Source: an uncultured Acidimicrobiales bacterium (GTDB taxonomy: Bacteria; Actinomycetota; Acidimicrobiia; Acidimicrobiales; SZUA-35). Taken from it: DNA of 64,000 bases. How positions within the stretch are numbered: the first letter of the stretch is position 1; the number at the start of each line of letters is the position of its first letter. The notes beneath the pieces were generated by a model. It was not told the DNA's origin, ran no database searches, and saw only the letters and a program-made list of their open reading frames with translations. A program made the translations under genes and the position numbers. Location: positions 106,878-170,877 of the forward strand of contig CAKZXA010000004.1 of NCBI GenBank assembly GCA_937922045.1, given 5' to 3'. Shown here in pieces: positions 24,863-32,096 of the stretch.

Positions 24863-25981
24863 ATGGCAACGAAACAAACCAGGTGGGCGGCACTACTTGC
24901 TGCGCTCGCCCTCCTATTCTCAGCGTGTGGCGACGGTGAGGGCGGCGGAGGCGAATCCAGCGCTGCTAGCGCCGCCTGTGAAGTCGGGCAGGTCGACGGC
25001 GACCTGGCGCTTTATAACTGGGCCGAATACATCGACCCTGAACAACTCGACGCCTTCGGCCAGGAGTTTGGTATAGGCGCAACGATGACCGAGTATGACT
25101 CGAACGAGGCCATGCTGCCGGTGGTAAGCGCCGGCAACTCGGGCTACGACGTCATCATTCCCTCCGACTACATGGTTGGCATCATGATCGACGGCGAGTT
25201 CATCCAGCCGCTCAACTTCGATGCAATTCCCAACGCCTCGAACATCTCCGATGACTTCGCCAACCCTTCCTACGATCCGAACCAGAGCCACTCGGTTCCC
25301 TACCAGTGGGGCTACACAGGCCTGGCGGTTGATACCGCCGTCGTCGGCACCGATTTCCCTCGTACCTGGGACCTGGTCTTCGGCGATTCCGTTCCGGCCG
25401 ATGCAGCGGGCAAGGTGACCCTGCTCAACGACCCCCGCGAAACGATGGGGGCCGCTTTGAAAGCACTTGGCTACTCGCTGAACACCACCGATGACGCCCA
25501 ACTCGACGAGGCCCGGAACCTGGTGAGCGGCTCGAAGGAAAACGTTCTTCGCTTCGATACCGACTCAGCCGACGAGCTCCTAACCTCTGGAGAATCAGCC
25601 ATCGCCCACGGCTACTCAGGCGACATGTTCACCCAGTTCTTGGAGACCGACGACCCCAGCCGCTACGTGTTCTTCGTACCTGAAGAGGGCGGCACTCGCT
25701 GGATCGACAACATGGCGATCCCCTTCGATGCTCCGCACCCCTGCACCGCCCACACCTTCATCAACTGGTTGCTCGACGCCGAGCAGGGCGCGGCGCTTTC
25801 GAACTGGAACTACTACGGAACCCCGAACAAGGCCGCCATCGATCTGCTAGACGATGAGCTCAACGAATTCCTCACCGACCCGAGCGTGCTGCCCGGTGGC
25901 TTGAGTTCCGTCGAGTCGATCGCCGATACCGGCGACTTCGAAACCAACTACACCGACGCCTTCACCGAGGCTGTCGGCTAG
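24863..25981 (+). CDS. potD: Spermidine/putrescine-binding lipoprotein PotD
   Basis: A 372-residue binding protein. The signal peptide ends in the lipobox LLFSACGDG (Cys about 22) followed by a Gly/Ser-rich spacer. The mature part shows the PotD hallmarks LALYNWAEYIDPEQLDAFGQ, GNSGYDVIIPSDYMV, VPYQWGYTGLAVD, AIAHGYSGDMF and FINWLLDAEQGAALSNWNYYGTPN. GGGGAGA lies 6-8 bases before the ATG. It closes the operon, and a 17-bp perfect hairpin terminator lies about 50 bp downstream. Confidence 0.92.
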   Translation: MATKQTRWAALLAALALLFSACGDGEGGGGESSAASAACEVGQVDGDLALYNWAEYIDPEQLDAFGQEFGIGATMTEYDSNEAMLPVVSAGNSGYDVIIPSDYMVGIMIDGEFIQPLNFDAIPNASNISDDFANPSYDPNQSHSVPYQWGYTGLAVDTAVVGTDFPRTWDLVFGDSVPADAAGKVTLLNDPRETMGAALKALGYSLNTTDDAQLDEARNLVSGSKENVLRFDTDSADELLTSGESAIAHGYSGDMFTQFLETDDPSRYVFFVPEEGGTRWIDNMAIPFDAPHPCTAHTFINWLLDAEQGAALSNWNYYGTPNKAAIDLLDDELNEFLTDPSVLPGGLSSVESIADTGDFETNYTDAFTEAVG

Positions 25982-26032
25982 CCCATACCGGCCGAACGCA
26001 GAGTGACCTCAGCGATCGGCCACAGAAGTGAT

Positions 26033-26074
26033 CTGCGAGCGGTTTGCGTGGGCGAAGACGCAAACCGCTCGCAG
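26033..26074. terminator. Perfect 17-bp hairpin between potD and the convergent protease gene
   Basis: CTGCGAGCGGTTTGCGT and ACGCAAACCGCTCGCAG pair without mismatch around an 8-nt loop. It lies about 50 bp after the potD stop and just beyond the convergent M50 protease stop, so it can end transcription from both sides. Confidence 0.85.
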
Positions 26075-26083
26075 GGATCGACG

Positions 26084-26974
26084 TCAGCGGGTGTGGGTGT
26101 CGGAGTTAAGGGGACGACCGCTGACATCGACGACCTGGCGGACGGGCGCCGGCTTCGGTGCCCTTCCTGTTACGAGGTCTACGAGGGAGAACAAAAGAGG
26201 CGAGGGTGCGGCGCCGTTGCGACGCATGTCCTGCATGTGTTGCTGCATCTTGCGCTGGCGGAGCTGGAGGCGGGCCTGACGGCCCTCTCCCTTGGCCGAG
26301 GCCACAACGAACCAGCCGATGAAGGCGGTCATGAGCCCACCGCCGGTGGTGGCGAACTGCCACACGCCGAAGGCCACGATGCCCCAGCCGAGCCAGCGGC
26401 CGACACGGGCTGCGCTTACGGTCGATTCGAGCCGTTCGCCAGTCCGGTGCCACATGGCTGCTTGCAGAACCCGGCCGCCGTCGAGCGGAAGGGCTGGAAT
26501 CATGTTGAACACGGCCAAGCTCAGATTGATAAGGCCGATCCACAACACCGACGCCGCCAGCAGACCATCGGCCACCAACACGCCGCTCATGGAAACCCCG
26601 AGAGCGGCAATACCAAGCCCAAGGCTTACGGCCGGACCAGCGAGGGCGATCCTCGCCGCGGCGCCAGCCGAATCTGGCTCACGTTCAAGCGAGGCGACCC
26701 CGCCGAGTGCAAACAGGGTAATGCTGCGGACACCAACGCCATTGCGTTGCGCCACAATCGAGTGCCCGAGTTCGTGGGCCACGATCGAGGCGAGGAAGGC
26801 GACGACGATTCCGGCGCTGGCGACGAGGTAGGCGGTGGTGCCAAACCCAGGAGCGAACGATGGCAAGACGCTTCTGGAGACCGTACTCATGACGAGGAAG
26901 GCAATGATGCCGACCGTCCAATGTACGCCGACCTTTATGCCGGAGATTCTGCCCAACGTAAGCGAAGATTTCAT
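26084..26974 (-). CDS. Site-2-protease-like M50 zinc metallopeptidase
   Basis: A 296-residue membrane protein with the zinc motif AHELGHSIVAQR (about residues 66-77) in a transmembrane segment and the second zinc-ligand motif FNMIPALPLDGGRVLQ (about 160-175). These are the defining features of intramembrane M50 proteases. Hydrophobic segments precede and follow, and the C-terminal ~90 residues are a basic, glutamine-rich tail without recognisable CBS domains. Substrates are unknown; family members usually cleave membrane-bound regulators. It is monocistronic, between the pot terminator and the peptide importer operon. Confidence 0.88.
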   Translation of the reverse strand: MKSSLTLGRISGIKVGVHWTVGIIAFLVMSTVSRSVLPSFAPGFGTTAYLVASAGIVVAFLASIVAHELGHSIVAQRNGVGVRSITLFALGGVASLEREPDSAGAAARIALAGPAVSLGLGIAALGVSMSGVLVADGLLAASVLWIGLINLSLAVFNMIPALPLDGGRVLQAAMWHRTGERLESTVSAARVGRWLGWGIVAFGVWQFATTGGGLMTAFIGWFVVASAKGEGRQARLQLRQRKMQQHMQDMRRNGAAPSPLLFSLVDLVTGRAPKPAPVRQVVDVSGRPLNSDTHTR

Positions 26975-27069
26975 GTTAAGGCCAAGTATGCGCCAACCCG
27001 CCTAAAGCGAGCCGAAAAGGTGGTCTAATGCTTGGCTAGCGACAGCCTAGAAACGCTTGTTCTCACAGG

Positions 27070-28167
27070 TTAGAGCTCTATTTCGCGGTAGTAGGTTGAG
27101 GCACCGCGTTGACGAATCTCGCTCAACCAATCGGATTCGTAGGGCCATTCACGGCCTTCGACCGGGCCCTGCCAGAAACGGGCGAGCGGGCCCTCTACCC
27201 CACCCTCGATACTCCACGCTTGACGCTTGTAGGTCCAGTTGTCGGGAGCGAGCCGGTGGGCTTCGGCGAAGTGATGAATCGCCTCACTATGCTTTCCTCC
27301 GGTCTCCAGACGTTCTGCGATAGCGAAATGCGCCGCCGCTCTCGATGTCTTAAGCGTTCGTTCGCCCGATCGGGCCAGAACCTGCTCAGACGACAAGACG
27401 AAGCGACTAGAGGCACCGTTGCGGGCCCAGTCGCGAATCGCATCGGCGTACCCGTCGGCGGTCCAGGCCACAATCTTTGAGGCCTCTTCCATGATGTCGG
27501 CCACCCTGGGGGGCAGCTCGTCGTCGCCACCGAGGCTTCGGCTCGCGTCGCGAGGGGCGGGCCAGCCTGGTTCGGCGGGTCGCACGATTTGGCCAGACTC
27601 ATCAATCCAGACACAGTTCGGAATGTTCACCACACCGAATCGTTCAGCCATCAGATGGCCGGTATCGAGCAAGCAAGGATGTTCCGCTTTGGACGCTTCG
27701 ATATAGGGACGGCCTTCGTCGGGCCCCAGAGATTCAAGACATACCGTCACGATTTCGACGCCAAGACCATGGACTTCGTTGCGCAATGCCTGCCACCCGG
27801 GCAGGTCCCTCGCGCAACCTCAATAGGGAGCCCAGGCCACCAAAACAACGCGCTGGCCACGTAGCGATCGCAGGTCGAAGTCGTCACCGTCGAACGTTGG
27901 TAGCACCAGATCGGGGCATGCCGTGCTGGAAAGGGCCGACCCAGCAAAGGTAGCGGGGCCAACAGCCACGAGGCCTGCATCAGCGTCCTCGACGACCGCC
28001 ATGCCTAGGCGGTCGGCGGCAAGCGTGAGGTCTACTCGCCCATCGTTCAAGGTACCCGGTGCTAGGGGGACGCAAAGCTCACCCTGGCATGCGCCACGCT
28101 GCTCGATCGTCCATGACGTCGCCGCCGCAAAGTCTTGGACGGTGGGATTCTTGTCAGCCAACAACAC
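27070..28167 (-). CDS. Redoxin/TlpA-like selenoprotein with in-frame UGA (Sec116)
   Basis: The ORF track shows two pieces (27820-28167 and 27070-27786), but they are in the same frame and only a TGA at 27822-27820 separates them. Read through, the product has 365 residues. The N-terminal ~80 residues are of unclear fold. A thioredoxin-like domain then has LPTFDGDDFDLRSLRGQRVVLVAWAPY-U-GCARDLPGWQ, with UGA exactly at the catalytic cysteine position of the usual WAxxCGC motif. VVNIPNCVWIDESG carries the cis-proline loop, and a TPR-like stretch (AIAERLETGGKHSEAIHHFAEAHRLAP) ends the protein. A SECIS-like hairpin follows the UGA. The GTG start lies two bases after the OppF stop, so it is the last gene of the peptide importer operon. 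A thiol/selenol redox role is inferred. A point-mutated pseudogene is the alternative. Confidence 0.8.
27779..27817 (-). promoter_or_regulatory. Bacterial SECIS-like hairpin directly after the UGA codon
   Basis: Starting three bases after the TGA, TTGCGC pairs with GCGCAA (lower stem). After an internal loop, CCTGCC pairs with GGCAGG around the 5-nt apical loop CGGGT, which has G at its second position. The apical loop begins 23 bases from the T of the UGA codon, within the spacing known for bacterial SECIS elements, which must sit inside the coding sequence and bind SelB. Confidence 0.65.
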
Positions 28168-28169
28168 GG

Positions 28170-29168
28170 TCAGACTCCGATCTCAACCGGGGTTTCCGGA
28201 TAGTGGCACGCTACCTGATGACCGGGCGTGATCTCCTCAAGGGGCGGCTCGTCGGTGCGGCAGATGTCGGCAACCTTCCAGCACCTCGTGTGGAAACGAC
28301 ACCCGCCCGGAGGGTTCGAAGGGCTGGGAACGTCACCTTTGAGCATGATGCGCTCACCCCTGACGTGCTTGCGCGACGCCGGTACGGGAACGGCCGACAA
28401 CAGAGCCTTGGTGTAAGGGTGGGCCGGGCTTTCATACACGTCGGCACCGGCGCCGAACTCAACGATCTTGCCGAGGTACATGACTGCGACCCGATCCGAG
28501 ATATGCCGTACGACCGACAGATCGTGGGCGATAAAGAGGTAGGACAGCCCGAGCTCGTTCTGAAGATCCTCAAGAAGATTCACGACCTGGGCCTGAACCG
28601 ACACATCAAGAGCCGAGACAGGCTCATCGGCGATAATCAACGTTGGTTCCAAAGCGAGGGCACGGGCAATACCTATCCGTTGACGTTGACCACCCGAAAA
28701 CTGATGGGGATAGCGATTCACGTAGTTGGGGTTGAGGCCAACGACCTCGAGCAGCTCCTGAACCTTGGTCCGGTGCTTCGACTCGTCGACCACCCCTGGA
28801 TGGATATGCCAGGCTTCGGCGATGATGTTGTTCACCGTCATACGCGGGTTGAGCGAGGCATAGGGATCCTGGAAGACGACCTGCATGTCGCGCCGGGCCG
28901 CCCGAACATCAGACATGTCGGCCCCAACCAACTCCCTACCGAGAAACCGAACCGAGCCGGACGTCGCCTTCTCCAACCCAAGAACCGTGCGGGCCGTCGT
29001 CGATTTGCCACACCCTGATTCGCCGACCAGGCCAACGGTTTCGCCCCGGGCAACATCGAAACTCACACCGTCGACCGCCTGCACCTGGCCGACGGTTCGA
29101 CGCAGAACCCCCTTGGTGACGGGGAAATGCTTGACCAGGTTCGCTACCTCAAGAATGGGTTCACTCAC
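28170..29168 (-). CDS. oppF: Oligopeptide/dipeptide ABC transporter ATPase (OppF/DppF type)
   Basis: About 332 residues: Walker [20 protein letters not shown]-loop [16 protein letters not shown], signature [19 protein letters not shown], Walker [17 protein letters not shown], switch [14 protein letters not shown] and the C-terminal oligopeptide_HPY cysteine cluster [16 protein letters not shown]. The ORF-track start at 29288 is too early. The GTG at 29168 has GGAGGG nine bases upstream and overlaps the OppD stop. It would pair with OppD as the second ATPase. The selenoprotein gene follows after two bases. Confidence 0.9.
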   Translation of the reverse strand: MSEPILEVANLVKHFPVTKGVLRRTVGQVQAVDGVSFDVARGETVGLVGESGCGKSTTARTVLGLEKATSGSVRFLGRELVGADMSDVRAARRDMQVVFQDPYASLNPRMTVNNIIAEAWHIHPGVVDESKHRTKVQELLEVVGLNPNYVNRYPHQFSGGQRQRIGIARALALEPTLIIADEPVSALDVSVQAQVVNLLEDLQNELGLSYLFIAHDLSVVRHISDRVAVMYLGKIVEFGAGADVYESPAHPYTKALLSAVPVPASRKHVRGERIMLKGDVPSPSNPPGGCRFHTRCWKVADICRTDEPPLEEITPGHQVACHYPETPVEIGV

Positions 29169-30144
29169 CGAACGCATCCCTCCAGTGGTGACATGCAGTA
29201 GACCGGCCCGAGTCGCCAACAAATTCAAGCGTCGGTTCGACCTCGGCACAATCCGGCTGCTGATACGGGCAGCGGGGCCGGAAGGCACAGCCCGAGGGGA
29301 TTCTGAGCAGATCCGGTGGGTTCCCTCTGATGGGATTCAGGCGCTCATTGAGATCATCGAGACGCGGTATCGAGTTCATCAACCCCTCGGTATAAGGATG
29401 GTGAGGCTGATCGAAGATCTCGTCGATCGTGCCTTTCTCCATTGCCCGCCCCGCATACATCACCACAACTCGATCGGCCTGCTCAGCTACCACCCCGAGA
29501 TCGTGGGTGATCAGGACGAGACCCATGCCAAACTCGGCCTGCACGTTTTCGAGCAACTGCATGACCTGGGCCTGCACGGTGACATCGAGGGCGGTTGTCG
29601 GCTCATCGGCGATGAGCACGTCTGGATCCAAGGCCAGGGCCATCGCAATCATGACCCTCTGTCGCATGCCACCGGAGAACTCGTGCGGAAACGATCGATA
29701 CCGATTCGTCGCGTCGGGGATCTCGACCAACTCCATGAGTTCAACGGCGCTCTTCTTCGCCTCCTTCTTGGAGGCACCCCGGTGTTTGCGGAACATCTCG
29801 GAAATCTGCCAGCCAACCGAAAAGACCGGGTTCAGCGCTGAGAGAGCGTCCTGGAAGACCATGGCGATATCGGCGCCCCGAACCTTGCGGCGCTCGTCCT
29901 CAGCCATCGTCAGCAACTCACGACCCTCGAATCGCACCGAGCCTTTCGTGATGAAACCGGGCGGCGACGCAATCAGGCCCATGATGGCCTGGGCGCTCAC
30001 GCTCTTACCGCTACCGCTCTCACCGAGAATGGCCACGGTTTCTCGCCGATCGACCATGTACGACAAGCCGTTGACGGCACGCACCACACCGTCGTCGGTT
30101 CGGAACTCGACGTGTAGATCGTCGACGACGAGTAGGGGATCCAT
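29161..30144 (-). CDS. oppD: Oligopeptide/dipeptide ABC transporter ATPase (OppD/DppD type)
   Basis: About 327 residues, starting at the ATG at 30144 that overlaps the OppC stop (TGATG). Walker A is [19 protein letters not shown]-loop [16 protein letters not shown], signature [19 protein letters not shown], Walker [19 protein letters not shown], and switch [15 protein letters not shown]. The C-terminal cysteine-containing segment [22 protein letters not shown] is the oligopeptide_HPY extension. The ORF-track extension to 30627 overlaps OppC and has no family match. It couples ATP hydrolysis to peptide import. Confidence 0.9.
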   Translation of the reverse strand: MDPLLVVDDLHVEFRTDDGVVRAVNGLSYMVDRRETVAILGESGSGKSVSAQAIMGLIASPPGFITKGSVRFEGRELLTMAEDERRKVRGADIAMVFQDALSALNPVFSVGWQISEMFRKHRGASKKEAKKSAVELMELVEIPDATNRYRSFPHEFSGGMRQRVMIAMALALDPDVLIADEPTTALDVTVQAQVMQLLENVQAEFGMGLVLITHDLGVVAEQADRVVVMYAGRAMEKGTIDEIFDQPHHPYTEGLMNSIPRLDDLNERLNPIRGNPPDLLRIPSGCAFRPRCPYQQPDCAEVEPTLEFVGDSGRSTACHHWRDAFGE

Positions 30145-31058
30145 CACCGCTGCCTCGGGTCGAAGGCGTCGCGAAGCAGGTCGCCCAGGAGGATGAAAGC
30201 GAAGACTGCCATAGACAAAATGGCGCCGGGGAACAGCAACAGATACGGGTGGGTCTGGATCCGAGCCCTCGAGTCGGAGATGATCAGACCCCACGAGATC
30301 GATGGTTTCTGCAACCCAACGCCGATGAAGGTAAGCGTCGCCTCGGCCGCAATGACGACACCGAAGAAGATGGCCATGTACACCAGCAGAGGCGTCAAGG
30401 CATTGGGCAGAATGTGACGCCAGATGATTCGAAAGTCCGTGGCCCCCAACGCACGGGCGGAGTCGATGTAGTCGGCGTGTTTCACCGCGAGAACCGCCGA
30501 CCGTGTGAGGCGCAACATCGTCGTCCAGCTGAACACGATCAGGGCCAGGCTCAGCGTGGCGATGTTGCGGGTCTCGAACATTTGCAGCATCACAATGCTG
30601 CCGAGAACACCGGGGATGGCGAACCAAACATCGGTGATGCGAGAGATGATCGAGTCGATCCAGCCGCCGTAGTAGCCAGCGAGGGAACCGAAGATCAGGG
30701 CGATGATCGCACAGAACGTCGTGACGACGAAGGCGATCACGATCGAGACACGGGCACCATAGATCACGTTGGCATAGACGTCACGGCCGAACAGATCGGT
30801 ACCGAACCAGTGTTCCCGGCTGGGGAACATCAAGCCGTTGCGCTGATCTTGGGCTTCAGGGTCGAGGCTCGTGAACAGTTGGGGGAACGCCGCCATCGCA
30901 AGCAATACCGCAATGATGGTGATACAGATCCAGAAGAGCGGACGTCGACGGAGTTCGCGCCAGGCGTCGCTGCCCAGCGACCCTTCGCGAATCGCCGCGA
31001 GGTCCTCGTCTTCGATCGCGCCCTGATCCGCACTATCGAGCGTTTCCAGATCAGTCAT
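30144..31058 (-). CDS. oppC: Oligopeptide/dipeptide ABC transporter permease (OppC/DppC type)
   Basis: About 304 residues, from the ATG at 31058 inside the end of oppB. An N-terminal cytoplasmic acidic stretch precedes the first helix (LFWICITIIAVLLAMAAF). EHWFGTDLFGRDVYANVIYGARVSI is the OppC/DppC signature, and the EAA-like loop reads DSARALGATDFRIIWRHILPNALTP. AAEATLTFIGVGLQKPSISWG is also typical. It forms the import channel with OppB. The overlap with oppB (8 bp) and with oppD shows tight translational coupling. Confidence 0.9.
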   Translation of the reverse strand: MTDLETLDSADQGAIEDEDLAAIREGSLGSDAWRELRRRPLFWICITIIAVLLAMAAFPQLFTSLDPEAQDQRNGLMFPSREHWFGTDLFGRDVYANVIYGARVSIVIAFVVTTFCAIIALIFGSLAGYYGGWIDSIISRITDVWFAIPGVLGSIVMLQMFETRNIATLSLALIVFSWTTMLRLTRSAVLAVKHADYIDSARALGATDFRIIWRHILPNALTPLLVYMAIFFGVVIAAEATLTFIGVGLQKPSISWGLIISDSRARIQTHPYLLLFPGAILSMAVFAFILLGDLLRDAFDPRQR

Positions 31059-31974
31059 AACGAATTCTCGGATCAAGAACGGCGTAGAGGATATCGACCA
31101 GCAGCGTGGTGAACATGTAGACCAGGATGATGAAGGTAGTGATTCCGACGACCGTTGTGCCTTCCTGGCGGACAACACCATCAAAGACAGCACCCCCAAG
31201 GCCCGGGATGTTGAAGACGGTCTCGGTCACGATCGCTCCACCCAACAGAGCGCCCAGATCGATACCGAGGTAGGTAACGACGGGGATCAGCGAGTTTCGC
31301 ATGGCGTGCACGCCAACCACGCGACCTCGGGTCAAGCCCTTGGCGGTGGCGGTGCGTACATAGTCGGCCCCCAGATTGTCGATGAGGCTGGAACGGGTTA
31401 GCCGAGCCACGTAGGCGAGCGACACCGAACCCAAGACCATGCCGGGCAGGAGATAGGAGATCCACCCCTGCTTGATGCCAGCCACGGGGAACCAGCCGAG
31501 CTTCAGGCCAAACGTGACCTGGGCCAGAAAGCCGAGGACGAAGATAGGAATCGAGATGACGGTCAGCGTTGAGACCAAAACCAAGGAGTCAAAGAATCCT
31601 CGCTGCCGGACGCCGGCCAAAATCCCGGCCAAGACCCCCAGGAAGACTTCGAAGACGAAGGCCACCGCAGCGAGCCGAGCCGTAATCGGCAAACGCTGCT
31701 TGATGATGTCGCTCACCGGCCGTCCCCGGAAGTTGGCACCGAAATCGCCTCTGAGGAGACCAGCCGCGTACTTGCCGTACTGCACCGGCAGCGGATCATC
31801 GAGGTTGTACTCCTCGATAAGCGCCTGGCGCACGCTTTCAGATTGGGCACGCTCGCCAGCAAGTGCTCGAATCGGATCGCCAGGCAAGGAGAACACCATG
31901 GCGAAGATGAGCATGGTGGCGAAGATGAAGACCGGGATCATCTGCAAAAGCCGACGGATGATATAGGTTGCCAA
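31051..31974 (-). CDS. oppB: Oligopeptide/dipeptide ABC transporter permease (OppB/DppB type)
   Basis: A 307-residue permease starting MATYIIRRLLQMIPVFIFATMLIFAMVF, the standard OppB/DppB N-terminus. LPGDPIRALAGERAQSESVRQALIEEYNLDDPLPVQYGKY and GDFGANFRGRPVSDIIKQRLPIT are family blocks. The cytoplasmic loop contains TAKGLTRGRVVGVHAMRNSLIPV, the coupling segment, and ETVFNIPGLGGAVFDGVV is near the C-terminus. It is downstream of the binding-protein gene across a hairpin. Confidence 0.92.
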   Translation of the reverse strand: MATYIIRRLLQMIPVFIFATMLIFAMVFSLPGDPIRALAGERAQSESVRQALIEEYNLDDPLPVQYGKYAAGLLRGDFGANFRGRPVSDIIKQRLPITARLAAVAFVFEVFLGVLAGILAGVRQRGFFDSLVLVSTLTVISIPIFVLGFLAQVTFGLKLGWFPVAGIKQGWISYLLPGMVLGSVSLAYVARLTRSSLIDNLGADYVRTATAKGLTRGRVVGVHAMRNSLIPVVTYLGIDLGALLGGAIVTETVFNIPGLGGAVFDGVVRQEGTTVVGITTFIILVYMFTTLLVDILYAVLDPRIRYD

Positions 31975-32039
31975 CCTCTCGTCCCCCTTGTGGTGGTTTC
32001 AGCGAACCGTTCGATGGGCGTTTACAACGACGAAAGACA

Positions 32040-32071
32040 AGCGGGCCGGCCCGACGTTGGACCGGCCCGCT
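32040..32071 (-). terminator. Hairpin between oppA and oppB (partial terminator or mRNA-stabilising stem)
   Basis: AGCGGGCCGG and CCGGCCCGCT form a 10-bp GC-rich stem around a 12-nt loop, 26 bp after the oppA stop and about 65 bp before the oppB start on the minus strand. There is no U-tract. Its position mirrors the hairpin in the sugar importer operon. Confidence 0.65.
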
Positions 32072-32096
32072 CGTACTACCAACGGACTACAAAGCG

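Noticed and set aside
26003-27028. 341-residue plus-strand ORF
   Set aside because: Antisense to the M50 protease and running through the hairpin terminator; no recognisable features.
27820-28167. Treating the 115-residue ORF as a complete small protein or the locus as a pseudogene
   Set aside because: The frame continues with strong redoxin homology after a single TGA at the active-site position, and a SECIS-like hairpin follows. Selenocysteine readthrough explains it better.
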